Source: Chlorops oryzae
Taxonomy: Eukaryota; Arthropoda; Insecta; Diptera; Chloropidae
Direction: 5' to 3'
NCBI GenBank assembly: GCA_020466095.1
Contig: CM035807.1
Location: forward strand, 100,687,436-100,751,435
DNA length: 64,000 bases
The stretch's first letter is position 1; each line of letters begins with the position of its first letter. Below the pieces are notes generated by a model that worked only from the letters and a program-made list of their open reading frames with translations, made no database searches and was not told the DNA's origin. Shown here in pieces: positions 35,601 through 50,600 of this stretch. The position numbers were made by a program, and so were the translations under genes.

Positions 35601-38600
35601 GGGTTAAGCTAGCTGTAAAGCATAATACTGAAATAATAAGTAGTCTTCAAAAGACAACTAGTTTGAGTATACCCTGTAGTAAACAGTTGGACAATTCTCT
35701 GAAAAGAACTAGTACTTTTACCAGAACTAGAAGAACCAGTGCAATTTTTGGATAAGCTTCCACCATAAGTATACTAGTGATAATTGGAATAATCGTATCC
35801 GTTCATCAAAGTTGAACTACAAATCAATCGATAGTGATTGAATATAAATGTTTTTTCCCACGATGTGCTTACAGAAGAAGGAAAACAAATAAACGATTCT
35901 GGTAGCTTTTTCCCATAAACAGTACTAGATTTAACTGGTGCAAATTTACCCAATTTTATCCAAAAGTACTAGAATAGTTCTGGTGCATACTGCACTAAAG
36001 CTTCCCTGTACAGATGTTATACTGATTTTCTACAGAATTTTATATGGACAAGGGTATAGAAAAGAACTAGTACTGGTGGCTTTTGCACTAGTAAAATACT
36101 AGTACAGCACTAGTTGAAATTTCTACAGGGTAGTTAAGCCCTTGATTATACAAGTGGCATAAGTCAAAAATTTTTAAATCTAGTTTCACTTCAGATTATC
36201 TTATTTAATAAGAATTTGAATATGAAATAGCTGATATGAGGCATGTTGGATATAAATGCTCCGTTTCGCCTTTGCTGGGAGTCGCACCTCGGACCCTGGG
36301 ATCACTACCATACCACGCATTCCCTACGCTATCCCAGAGCCACACTAAGTACCTTAAAAAACTTTAAATGCTTATTTTTGAACTATTTATATTTTTGTTG
36401 AGATGAAATTTGACGGCCTCTGTGCCGGAGTTGGTCGAGAAGCCAACTTACGAAGCGAGAGGCTCTGGGTTCAACTCCCAGCTTAGGGGTCTTGGATGTT
36501 TGTATTGTTTTTTTTCAGTTTCTGTTCTTCTTTATTTTTGCATTTCTCGTGGTATCTTAACGGGCCCATGTGAGGCCTATGTGTGTCACCCTTAATGTTG
36601 GCAGCGACACTAACCTAACCGATTCTACTCGTCAGAGCAAATTTCATTGAAAAAATATTTTTAAATTGAATATTTTTCCTATAAAAGTCCATGATAGGTA
36701 ATTGCGCCCCTAAATGGTTCTTCTTCCATACCCACAATTATGTAGTTTTCATTGAAGACTTTCTTGAACTTGAATGACGAAAGAAAATAAATATTTATTT
36801 CGACCGACTTTTTGGTTCTCTCATAGAAAGCCCATCAGATTTTACTGTGCTCAATGTGACAGCTGATGGTGGCTGGATAACCCATTGTTCCGAATCGGAA
36901 GGAATTTTTCATGTTTATTATAATTATTTAACTTTTGTTTTCTTTTAATTTTTTTCTTTTAATTTCTCCAAATCAAAGTCTCGTCTTAACTTTTTGAGGA
37001 AAAATTTCGTGTTGTTTTTCTGAATGTTAAAATGCAATAAGAAATTAAAATTTTACCGCAATATTCGGAGCTGCTGTCAAAACAGGAGAATTAAGATTGA
37101 CAGTTTTGAGTTGCAAAGAAATTACATAAGCATTAAAAGCTTTTCTCTACCCTTATCAATCAGAACCAATTATTAGTATTTTTCTTCTTTTTTTTTTTGT
37201 AAATTTGACTTCATTCAAAATCGAATATTGATTTCTGACATTCTAATTCGCTGACACATCCGGTCTTCTTGCAATAATTAAGCAATAATGGGAGAAATTT
37301 CTGAAAAAAGAGTCTTCTCTTCTGTTTTTTTTGTATTCAAAAGACATAAAATTTTACTCCGACATTTCTGACGCTCCGATAATTTACTTCACTTTCTTCT
37401 TTCTCTCCCATCCGCCGCCACAGCAGCGACCAGCAGATCTCGTCTGGAGCACTTTCATTTTCGAATTTCGCACTTATTCCATCCGCAACGTGAAATCTTC
37501 GACTTCTTCAAGTTCCCCCGCCCTCCTCCTCACCATCATTGATTTGTTGAGACGCGTTTTTTCGTGTTTTAATTGCAAAACCAAAAGAAAATAATCAAGA
37601 AATTATTGCAAAGCAACGAGAAAAACGCGTTTTCGCGCCGCCATCAAATCGAAATGCGTAGACAAGCGAGATTTCTTAACGTAAAAGCGCAGCCGACCAG
37701 ATCAGTCTCAAATCCCCGCTACACACGTTCAGATCTACGTATGTAGATACATGTACGTACGTGTCTGCTAAGGAAAAATAAAAATTGGTTAATTGCTCGA
37801 AGAGTGCACTTCGTTACCCTCGGCGAACTGCTTTCGATTAAATCTTTCAAAAAAAAGCTTTTTTCCCTCACGTCATTCGGAAATTATTTCTCCAAAAGGT
37901 AATTCGATTCAAGCATTTCCAAGTGACGTGATTCCATTTACCCATTTAATAGTCGGGACTTACAGGTTGTGCTTAGATGTGGAAACTGTTACATAAATCC
38001 CCCCCGACTCTTCCATGCCATGAATGGCTCTTTCGATGGGCTTTCTTGCAAGCGATTTCCATAGAAGAAGCAGTCAGAGTCTTTTCTTTTTTTTTTTGCA
38101 GCCACCTCCGAGTTCATTTCCTTATTTTTATGTCAACTTGCAGTGCCATTCCTTCATGCTTTCATGCTTCCATTCATTCATTCGTCCATTCGTTCATTCG
38201 TTCGACGTTATTTGAGCAAAGTGTGTCATGCAAATTGTAATTTGATATCGTCATTATGTTCGTATGTGGGAATGTCCCCAAGACACCGTTGGATAAGTGG
38301 TGCGTGGGACAAGCTTACACATGCAGAGGCACGAGCTTAGGCCTCGTAAATAGGAGGATTCCCCGCATTGGAGAGTTTTTCCGTTTTCAAGTTGCTCAGA
38401 AGCAGCCCATTCGACGATATTGTTCCATCTAAGTTGTCGCAAAATCGTCTGTGTGTGTATGTGTGTGTCTGGGTGTGAATCGTTGTGCATAAATTCGCAA
38501 GTCCATAAAATTCCACCGACATCAAACTGGAGTCCGTACAAGTGAATCGTGGAATGGGAAATGAAGTTCTCGTCCTTTTTTCCTTTTTATTACTTTGCTC

Positions 38601-41600
38601 ACATGTATGTATGTATGTATGTAGGTAAATAGGGCCAAACTAATTTCGAAAGTAACCTGAGAACTTTTACAATCACACATTTTCGGTGAACTTTGAGTCT
38701 TACTCAACTAAGTATGAACAATGTAGATGTAGTCAAAGTATTTTTTTTTTTTTCGCCTTTAATGCCGTTTTTTAAAGATCACCTTCAACTAATTTTGAAT
38801 ATTTCAAATACTTTCGAAATTGAAATTGAACTTCGCTTTGAATTTCGTAAAATCTTGTGACCTCAAGCCCATTTAAAATGCGCTGCACTAATAACAGTAA
38901 TTGAGGCAAAAAAATTTTAGTTTTTCCCAACCTCTTCCAAACCTCCCAAAAGCTTATTGCAAAGCATTTTACCTCATTATGTGAAGGGCTTGGGCTACAG
39001 GAAGCTGTTCCCCTCCATGGTGTGGTGCAATTAAGCTTTCACATTTTGAATATTGCTACAAAGTTTTTGGGCATTAAATTTTATTCTTTGAAATTTCGCG
39101 ATTTTTTTTCTCTCTTCTTCAAGCTGCGTTTCGACACTTAAATATAATTGTTTAAAAAAGCTCTAATGAAAAAACAAATACCTATGAACCATATTGTGGG
39201 GAGAAAGAGAGGGAAATCTGAAACGGCAATTGCAATCCCCAAGAATTGGGTTGAATGGTACGGCTTTTAATTTTCAATGGTCATTTCCGAATGATAATAC
39301 GCGGTAATAGCGCACTTGGGTGTCATTTTGGGCTATTGAAATTACAGTGAAACCTCCCATTAGTGGCCATTCAAGAGTGGAGGAATTTTAGCTGGAAATG
39401 AGAGGATTTCTTCTTAATCAATGTAATGTGTTAAATCGTTTTGTTCGTCTTCTTTATACTGGACTCACTCTGAATCGAGGGTATATTGCGTTTGTGGGGT
39501 TATGTGTAACACCCAGAAGCAGTTGAGATATATAGAAATTATCAGCTTATATTGGCCACAGTGGTATATTGAACAATTATAAGACATAAAAAAAATTATG
39601 CGGGTGGGGGGCTTAAAGGAAGCTTAGAGAGTTGTGGAAATTCATGAGGTCAGATTTTGATGAAAATTTTTATATAGAAAAACTCTACGAACTTTGGCGC
39701 TAAAAGTTTTTCAAAAACCTGATTACTACTACTCCTTTTTGGACCAGTTTGGAACTAGACCCTAACTAGACTAGTTGTAATCAGTTTTAAATTAGTAAAA
39801 TAGTAAAAAAAATTTTAAAGTGATACAATTGCTCCTTTTTGGACCAGTTTGGAACTATACCATAACTAGACTAGTTGTAATCAGTTTTAAATTAGTAAAT
39901 TATTAAAAAAAAATTTTAAACTGTTACAATTACTCCTTTTTGGACTAGTTTGGAACTAGACACTAACTAGACTAGTTCTAATCAGCTTTAAATAGTAAAA
40001 AAAAGTTTTGAAAAACTGATACAACTACTCCTTTTTGGACGAGTTTGGAACTAGACCCTAACTAGACTAGTTGTAATCAGTTTTAAATTAGTAAAATAGT
40101 AAAAAAGAAATTTTTAAAAACTGATACAAATACTCCTTTTTGGACCAGTTTGGAACTATACCCTAACTAGACTAGTTGTAATCAGTTTTAAATTAGTAAA
40201 TTAGAAAAAAAAATTTTTTTAAACTGATACTTCTAATCCTTTTTGGACTAGTATGGAACTAGACAGTAACTAGACTAGTCGTAATCAGTTTTAAATTAGT
40301 AAATTAGTAAAAAAAAATTTTTTTAACTGATTACGACCACTCCTTTTGGGACTAGTTTGGAACTAGACCGTAACTAGACTAGTTGTAATCAGTTTTTGGA
40401 AAAAAAATTTGCGCTAGTGACAATCATAATAAATCTTAGAATTTTCAATCGCAGAATGGAGCTGATCGGATCATTTAAAAGGATACTTCTAGTACTAGGG
40501 TTTATCGTGAAATTCACAAAAACTGCTCTAAAATCAGAATCTTTGAGAATTTTCAATGAAATTTGGAATTTATGCCTCCGATTAAAAAATGTGCTTATCT
40601 CTGCCGGGTTTTGTATTTTCAGGTCCGCCTGACTATAACACGCTAACTCGTTTTCAGTTCAAAAGTTCGATGGCTGCAACTTTCTGTCGACTTCTATATG
40701 AAAAGTTCAACGGACGTCTTTTTATCGATCCCATATTTAAATTACAAACACGTCATATAAGCTTTAAGAACGACCTTGAAAATATGACATCCATAATTCC
40801 GAGAGAAAAGTGAATCATTTTGGCTTGAATTAACACGCAATTCTTTCGCCTGAAAATAGTTTCATAAACAGAAATCATCCCACTCGGTGAATCACGTCAC
40901 TTGTCTCTTGTCTGTTTATTGTCCAATCCAAAAATTATATTCTTTTCTGAAACTATGCATTGTATAATTCGGGCTGCTTTTAGACACAATAAACACTGAT
41001 CGACACATGCCACCGCATGGGAATGTTCTGCGGCATCGCGAATGGGGGCTTAGTTTCTTAAGCCAATAAAATCATATTGTGTCGCGATTATCAGCACAAA
41101 AATTTTCACACTGGGTGCATTACCCTTCGTTAAATTCACCCCATGGCCTGAATTTTAATCGGCGGAGCTGGTATTGCTGAAGAAAATCGCCTTAAGCAAT
41201 TACTCATGTGGAAACTCGTCGAATCCGAACGCAATGATTGTCGATAAACAGACATGATACTAAGAAAACATCTTTCAAAATTCGTAATTCTGATAAAAAA
41301 AATTCGTTTGGGCATGTTGCCAAATTATCAAAGACGCAATTTCATTGAGGAACAAAGAGAGAAGTGAGTTATTTGAAACAATCCACGAGCGTGCGTCAAT
41401 GAGGGTGTCACGCTGGAAAACTTTCCTTTTCGGTGTCAAAAACATTTTCCATTCAATAAATTTGCTCATTTAAGCTCATAAGCTGCATTTCATTGTGTTT
41501 GGATTATGTGGTTAATGGTGTTTGGTGTTGTTGGGGTCACCAATTCACCAATTCGAAAGAAAGACATCATCACAAACAACAACAAATACCAATTTTCCCC

Positions 41601-44600
41601 CACGATTCTTTCAAATAATTTTCCCATTTCTTCTCTCATAAATTCTCTTCTGGCTGCTCTTCATAATTGCTCGCAACAATTTAAAACAATTTGTCGTCTA
41701 AGTTGCGTCATTAAACGCCATCCACCGCATACACTGCCTCTTCCCCCTCCCAATTGTATAGGATGAGCCTGTACGAAAATTAATGCATGTGTCATGAGTC
41801 AACGATCGTTTCGATGCTCGTTTACATGTTCGAACGCGTGTGTTCTTAACACATTGCTTGAATAAATCGAGAAAAAAAATCTAAATTAAAATGGAAAAAT
41901 TAAAAAATTTATTAAAAATTGACGTCGTTGATCTTTCATGATGATCATTGGGGAATATATGGGCTCAGCTTTGTTTCTGGTGCATGGTGAGCGATGAACG
42001 TTGAATGAATTTGTTAGGAAAACGTTGAACTCTATTCAAGGCTCTGTTCAGTCACATGGAGGCTCTTAAGAAAAAGCCTACTAAACAGGATTTAATTGTT
42101 TCAGGTCCTAAATTAATTTCGTTTTAAAAAATGTGATTTCCACCAGAAAATGCAACATTTTAACACAAAACTAAAATTTATGAAATGAAAAATCGAAAAA
42201 CAAGTTCGCTAAGATTCTCATTTAAAATGCATGTTCATTTCAACGCTAGAGCAACGCTGTGTCTCAATGTTGGTGGCATTTTGCTGGTGGAAAAAAAACT
42301 CGATTTTTCACTTCCAACTATGGGTGGGAAAAACAACATTTTGTATTGACATTATTTGATAAATGCAGCGAAACGGGTCCGGAGTCCACGGACTCGTTAT
42401 GCGATGCGGCGAACGAAAGCGAATGAAGTTGCGGGAAAAAACTTGTCTCGATTACTGTCAAGAGCGGAAAAGAAGCAAATCTGTTCGAATCCGTTTTAAT
42501 GATTTAAGTTGTTCTCTTGTTTGTAGGTGTTGCCAGGGGCACAACTGACTGACACAGGCGTGATTTTTCTTGTTCATGTGTCACTTTGAACTTAATTAGT
42601 TTTTCTGCATTCCCAAGCGCTTGAATTAATTACACGAAAATCCAAAAAAGTATCGTTGACTACATCCTTTTTGATATGTATGTATGAGCAATGGAGGAAG
42701 TAATGACTCCTTGTTAAAGTCACAAATTTTGACCACCTTCTTCGTCCGCAAAGATAGCCAGTCTTTGTGTTGATTGAAGTGATGATTTGTGAGGCAAAAT
42801 GAAGCAATCGTGTCCGTTCAATGGCCAACATGAATTATTTATGAGCTTAATAGTTTGAAAAAAATATCTTCATGTTTTCACATGAGGAAAGCGTTGTCAT
42901 GATGGATGACCAGCTCGACTGTAAAATGATCTTCAAAGCGGACTTTAAGGAGATTACAAATGTATCTACATAAGTGTGTTCATATGTGTGTACTGTGGAC
43001 GGTGTTCTCTTTCTCATGTAGTAAAGTGTTGGCTGGCTCCTTCGTTGCGTCTTAAAAAAGAGTCACTTTCAATGAAGACTTAACCCTCGATGTGAGGCTT
43101 CATCGCATGAAATGTAATATGAGCGCATTTTGCTCTATTTTTTTTGTGTCATTGTCGGCATATTTTCACAAACAACTTAAGTGGAATTATGTTTTTCATA
43201 TGCAGTGCATAGAATGCACTTATTTGTTATTTGAATTTCAAAGAGAGACGGCGAAAAGAAAACATATGTGGGTCTTCCGTTTCCATATTAAAGGCACCAG
43301 ATGATAGGTTTTATTGTATTTTTTCATTCCAAATGGCGACAACACCTTTTTTAATGCGAACCATTTTTTAAGTGTAAAGGCTTTCTAAGCTCAACGCAGC
43401 CTTAGAAATATGTAAATCTCATTTATGACTGAAAATTATTTAATTTAAAAATTTACTTCCATTTGCTACAAAGAATTTCTGTCTCAGTTAGTGAAGATCA
43501 AGAATGAAAGAATATAAGATTGCGACATGCGCAGATTTTAGTTTTATCCGAGCACTTGTGACGTTTTTTTTTTTGGTGTTGCCACAAAGTTGCGTAAAGT
43601 TTTTAATATGTTTTTGTAAAAATTTGTTCAAGTTATTAATTTTTTTTTTGTAATTGATCATTTTACGAGGATATCTTATTTTAAGGACGATGCCAGTATG
43701 TAAAACCAGGTTTTGTGAAAGTTTCAAATTGGTAGTATGTTTTTCGAACGTCAGTGGCAACGCTGCAAACACAAAAAATTCTTTAATTAAAATTTTTATT
43801 TTTGAAAATTTTCATCTGTCAAAAATTTTCAATAATTTCAACCAATCAGAATGCTTTTAACGCTAGTTACAATGTATCATGCGTTCATTGAAGTATATCA
43901 AAGTTTGTGACACCATCGATTGTCTGGTATACAACTTATAATCTATTATCCTTGGAGCATATGATGTGGCACTGCGATAGCGTAGGAGATGCGTGCTATG
44001 CTCTTGATCGCAGGGTTCGAGGTTCGATTCCCAGCACAGAGCGAAATTGGAGTCGTTGTTAAATTTTTGGCAGGGCTCGGAATAAGTATACCGCTACTAT
44101 TAGCTGACATTTAATAAAATTAAAGCATACTTTATGGGGGAAAAACTTTTCTTACCAACATTTTGCGAATAAGTCTAGTGAAGTTGAACTTCAAACGGCT
44201 TTTCTACCTTCATAAAAATTCTTATTGAAGTTAAAATTCTGTTTGAATCTTAACTTTATGTGAGTTGAACAAAATTTTTACTCGCATAAAGTATGCTTTA
44301 AATTTATAAATGCATATATATCCGAGCCCTGGTTTTGTTCCAAGCCTAGCACTGGTTTTTCAAAAATCGCATGTTCGGGGCACACTACATTATAAGACAT
44401 ACACTCACACAAACCTCCTTGGTATCACAATGGGCCGATTAACGGCCTAAGTGGCAGCCTATTCAACCTACCTACACCTAGCGCGGATGATAGCTACTCT
44501 ATAAAAAAAATATAATTTTTCTTACTTAATATCAATTTCTTTTACTCACAATTAATTTGAAAAACACGCCAATGAATATAGTTTTCATATTTTTCAGGAA

Positions 44601-47600
44601 TTACGTGTGTAAACTGTATATAATATGTGACTTCTTAATTTCTATTTTTCCTATTCCTAGACACAAATCAATACAGCTAGCTTCCGTTTGCGTGTCTTCT
44701 CACATGACCATTTACAGAAAAATTTAAATGAAAAAATCCAAAAAAAATAATTGGGCAAAAGAACAAAAGAATTACTGCTCATTTACGGTGATTGAAGAGA
44801 GAGAAAAAAAAAGTGAAGTCAATGGATGAATAATTTGAAAAATTAATCAATATACAATTAATGGAAAGATAATTCAATTTTAATGTGATTAATGGGCTGA
44901 ATTCATAGCAGAAGAGAAAAGAAACCGCTTCGGCCTTTTTCATTCAATTTAAAAGTGTCTAAAGTGATTATTTAAGTCAACGCCAACGCTAGGCTTAGCT
45001 TTATAAGTACTTCAAGAAAATGTTTCCAAATGTTTATTGGGCTTTTTAGTTTCTCTTTTTGTCATAAACATTAATTATTTCAAATAGGTATTTATCATAG
45101 CCCAAGAAAGAGAAATCTCTTAGATTCATAGCTATTGCAAAAATGGATAAAAAAATCATGATCTTGATCAAGATCAATTTCTTGAATCATGAAAAATTCA
45201 ACCTTAGTGATAAAGTGCAAGAATTGCTCAAACTAAAACATTCCTTTCAAAAATAATTAAAAAATATTAAGCAGATGAAACTTTGAATTCCTTTAGTTCA
45301 AATTAATGAGTCCTTGTTGGAGATTTTTCGGATATTAAGATGAAGAAATAATATCCATTCATAGTGATATCTATCACATCAGTGGTCCTAGAAGCAGATG
45401 ATACTTAAAATTCCTTTACCCCAGACACCAATTATCCCGACTAATCTGTTTAATTTGAAATTTTTCTTATCGGCATGAGGCCAGACATCCCTACTCCTTT
45501 TATTCGCAGACCTGTCAATCAATTCCGTAAATTCGCCAGACGTCTTTCACTTGTCTTTTCTTCGTCCTTCTTCCTGCTGATTTCAGTCTTTCTGTCTCAT
45601 ATTTTATTTACGACTTCTTCCCATATTCGTGCATTGATGTGTTCGGAAATAGGTAAATGGAGAGCTATGCGGAGTTTTTCTTGCGATGTCTTTCACCTGC
45701 CTCTTTGCAGTTTTTACCTGCCTTTTACTCTTCGAAGGACAATTTATCTAATTCATTCCAAACCCACAACAACAACAGCAACAACAACAAAGATCTTTAG
45801 CAATTTCAAGACAAGGTTCATTGTGAAATTCCTTTTTTAATACAGAAACGTCACGCCGTCACGGCAGTCGACTTCAAGACGAGACATGTACGGCTGCCTG
45901 TGATTTGTCGGCAATGCTATAAGAAAATTCAAACGACGGAGAAATTTCCTCTTCCGACGCGACAGTTAATTGAGGTTATTGATTTGAATTTCATTTGATT
46001 TCGAATTGAAAAGTAAGTTTCCCATTAAAGGTAGCCACATTTATACCAATTTTCCATTCAACTGAAATTTTTCACAGTTTTCCCTCTGGCCCTCGTCATT
46101 CGACAGGGGATGAGGGCTAAATGCGGCCACTCATAGAGCCGCAACATTTCGCATTGTCATCCGCATCCGCAGCTCAAATTTTACTCTCCATTTCGAGAAG
46201 TCATGTCTCATGACATTTGTCATTTGAGCTGATAATGCCAAAAACATTTTTAAAATGTGACTTGAACACTTTTCAGCTTTTCCAGAATCTTGCCAAAAAA
46301 AAATGTTGCAAAAACATTTCGCGGTGCTGCTTATCCGCCAAATTGTTTTTTACTCATCTCAGCTCGATGCGATTTTTTGGCATCAGCACAAGTGAGCGGA
46401 GTTTCGTCGTTTTGGTCCTTTTCTCTTTCTATTTTTTAGGCAGAAACTTTTCACTTGCACAAGTCGAATTTGGAACAAAACCAGCTGGCGAGACTGACAT
46501 TATTTTCGATATTACATTTCCATGAATTTTTCCTTTTTACTTTCTTCAAATCGTCCATGAAATGCCAAGAGCCCAATTTTTTCCCGTCCCTGAGCACTTT
46601 GAGCAAATGCCGCAAATCTCGATGCCCTGCGGTGCTTGAAAGTGCAAGCAATAACTCGAAAGACATATCCGAAGGCAATGACTAAACGCAGTCGGCGGTC
46701 GCTTAAAGGAAGCTATTAGATTAATGCATCCATTCATCCTTCCCATACGTTTTTTATGCATTGGAAAAAGTCTCTCGAATCGACGGTTAAACGCTCCCTT
46801 TTAAATTCGCACGCTCGAACTGTGTTTCCTGCCGTGGAATATGACTTTGGACATCCCATGCGACTCGACTGTGAAGGTCGACTTCGGTTATGACCGAAAG
46901 AAGATGAGCATTTTTTTTTAGAATTCTTTTTTCAGAAAGCGGAAAGACAAAAAAGGTGCCGATGAGTCTACGCCACATGTTGGCTTTTATAACCGGAAGT
47001 TTGTACAGAAATCGAAAGGGATGAGGAGATTGGAGAACGCAGAAGAAGGTCAAGTGTGGTTCAATTGCTTAATTTAGTTGAAAAACGAATTGAAGAGATA
47101 AAAACTGGACTCACGGCTTATGGGCTTCTGTCGAACAATATCTGAAACCCGAAGAGATCTAAATCCAGAAGAATGTGGGAATTCGACTGACAGCAGATCA
47201 AAAACATTTTAAAGTAAAAGCAAACAATGCTAGTTCAATAATGAATTCATATTTAAAACTCTGTTGATTTGGAATCGAAAACAACAACAACAAATTTCGC
47301 ACATCTTGTTCGCACATGTGCTAATGCGATGCGTTGTCCTCCGGCACAAGAACTCAGAATCGTTTTTGTCCATGCCTCGCTCTAACAGACAATGACATTT
47401 TTTGTCTATTCCGTTCTTTATTGCTCGGAGAACAGAGAAGGCATTCGAAAGCCGATTCAGACCGGAATAAGAGGACATGTAGATATATCCACACATCACC
47501 ACATACAAACACACAATATCCACGATTGTTTATGGTCTCGACAAATTCTTTTTATTCGTTGAATCGACGTGAAAAATGTGGCCTTTTTAATTTCGAAAAT

Positions 47601-50600
47601 ATGAAAATGACAATTAATTGGTTAATTTTTTAATAAATTTCTACATCCGCTTTGGATGAAAGCTTTTCAGATGGCCCTCTTGGGAAGAATGTGCGCTTAT
47701 TCAGAACGATAGCAAGGTTTTTGGATCTTTGAATAATTCTGCTAGCTCCATGCAAAACCAATATTTCTTAGCGCCAGGTTGAGCTATCAATAAATTTGCT
47801 CCTGAAAGCTAAACTCTGGTGTTGACATTGAAAAACAAAATACTGAGAGCGAAAATTGATGAATTTTGGCTACTAGTGGAGGAAGAATGAATGCTTGGAT
47901 GCACTAAATACTCAATAATTGAAGTTCATTTGATACGGGATTCAATAGCCGCCTTCTTGCTGCCGATGAAGCTGAAAATGTCACGATTGTTGTGTCATCG
48001 ATGATGATGATAACCCTCAATGGGTAGCACCAATGATCGGAGGCTGGCTGAAGTGAAAAACTTTCAGAAATGCCGAACTCTTTTGTTTGCCTTGGGAAGA
48101 TGTCGTTTGACGAAGGAGTCCGTTCAGGAAATATTTAAATACCAATGGATTCACATTTCTGTGTGGTAAAATCCAAGCATTCGACTCAGACAATCCTTTG
48201 ATGAATGATTTACACAGCGTTTATTGCTCTCTTCAAAGTCAATTTTTCACATGTTTGCTTTGTTGATTTTTAAGGATATTATTCGATTTATTTTTTGCTG
48301 AATTGTCCCGAATGTATCTCTCTCCAGTCGACATGAAGTAGGTTTGCGACAGCCTGCAGGCTGCATGTTTAATTAAGCAATTAAAATGACAAGCCACGTT
48401 CGCGTTCTGGATGAAGTGATAATCATCTGCAAATGCGAAAAGACCGACTCCGGCTGGAAGCATTCCAAAATGTGCTTTTTATGGCCTCTATGCTAACGTG
48501 AATGGAAATTATGTTTACGTGAGCTGAAAATGATCGCCGAATGGCAATTATGTTTTCAAAAAGCCGTTATAATTAGTTTGTCATTTCTGTCCGACAATAA
48601 AAATGTGCATTCAAATATTTTGAATCGAATTTCACACCTCGAAGTATCGCAAATAAATACGTACAATAAATTCCTAAACTAAATCAATGAATTATTGATA
48701 TGAATAAATTGAAGCCTTTTAATTTCATTCTGACTCGCAGCTAAATCGAAATAAATCTCATTGGAATCACACTGACGTCACACTGAATCAACAAACTCTA
48801 AATTACACTTGCGGGCCTGCTTTATCGAGGTCTCGCCTACACACATCGGGCATTTAACTTTGGGGTTCGAACATTCTTGCATCTTAAGTTGAGGTTTGAT
48901 TAGTTCCATAAACAGGAGAAAAGGTGTGCGCTTAGCCTTCAGAAACAATCGCCAATAATTCAAACAAATACATTTCATGTTTGCACATGCGTTTGCATTC
49001 AATCTGTGAATCCATTTGGTATGCACATTGCAGTTGAAAATCAATTTTCCACCTCACATCTTGAAGCTCAGCGGTTTGTGGTGATCGATTCAAGTTCCTC
49101 GAACTTTGCCAATTTGAAAATTTGGTTAAAGGTTGTTTCGCAGGCATACCTACTGAGTGGATTCTGATGAAAATTCGCATATATATATGTACATAAATCA
49201 ACGCATCACTCAACGAGAGGAAACCGCACAAAAAAATTTTTACACCATAGGAAAAACCTCTACGAGTAACTTCAAACAATTTCAAGAGAGTAGTAAATTT
49301 TGTAGCCAATATTCAGTTTGAAGTGCATAATTTAACAGCGCTTGTAACCTTTAACTCGAGTTCATAAATTTCAAGGCTTCAAAATGTTTTCTAAGGTTTC
49401 TCTGCGAGTAATTCAAGAACACCAAACAATATTGATTCAACCGCTCTGCCTCATGCCAATTGCAAAACTAATTTTAAGCCAGCATATTTGTTTGAATTTC
49501 AACGTATGAGTAACTATCCGAAATGTGTGCCCACATCTGCAAATAATGTTGAATTTGGTAAACATTTATTTTACTGTCAAAGAGAACATCTAATAAGGTA
49601 AATATAAAAGTTTATCTATTTGAGTTATTTATATACCACAAGGTCTTCGATATAAGTCTCATCTACGAGAGAAAAAGGTCGAAAATTATTAGGTACCTAT
49701 TTTAGGGCAGAATATTTTGTTGACCTGACCTACATATATGGGCCAAAACTACGTCTGTATGAAGTCGATTCGTCGAAAGTGGGGAAAAGGATGGAAGTCG
49801 ATTTCGTCTGTGAAGTTAGGCCATTGAAAAAGAAAATTTGACCGAAAATAGGTGGAAGCTACGAAATTTTAACCTTGATTGGGCATGCGAACTAAACGAT
49901 TTCGAATTCGTTTGGGTCGAAATAGGGAATGCAAGAAGTCATTTTTTTCGACTTAATATCGACGTTAAAGTCGAACGGACTTAATAGTCGAAATAAAGAC
50001 AAAACGTTGATCCATATGCATGAAAAAAATTACCTAATTTGGAAATCAAAGTAAAGGCATTTAAGAGGATTTTTTCTAAAACTTATTTTCGACCGAAAAT
50101 ATTCTTTAAAGTCGGACTACTTTGAAGACCCACAAAGAGTCGAATTTCGTTAATTTCGACCTAGAAAAACATTATCCGAATTTAGTCCATTTTTAAGAAA
50201 AAAATTTGGTTAAAAATTGCAAGTCGAATAGACCAAAATTAAGTGCTGGTAAAATTTTCCTATTTCGCCTGTTGGGCTTTCTATAATCTTGAAATTGAGC
50301 GCGCTTTGGCTTGCTTTATAATTTGAAAAATTCCATAAACGACAGAAGCTCAGATCATCACGACGACTCACGATAATAAATCGTGGAGAAAATACAATCA
50401 GTAATATCTTGCCACACAATGTTTACTCTACACTGCGATAACTTGAATTTTCTTTCAATTTTCTTTCAAATTAAATTGATTTTTTCGCATTTCATTTCGT
50501 CAAATTACTTCATTGGCATTTTGATTTCTCGAAAACAGTTTAATTGAAAGCGGAAAAATTTCTTTAATTATTTAATGTCGACATTTTTCATCATCATCTT

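Noticed and set aside
43978..44040. A functional tRNA gene
   Set aside because: A- and B-boxes are perfect but no seven-base acceptor stem flanks them and a SINE body follows. A second diverged head lies at 36.3 kb.
45475..45840. 121-residue open frame with hydrophobic segments and a Thr run
   Set aside because: The Thr run is an ACA repeat and the rest is T-rich. No homology recognised, no start context, and it lies within intron 2.
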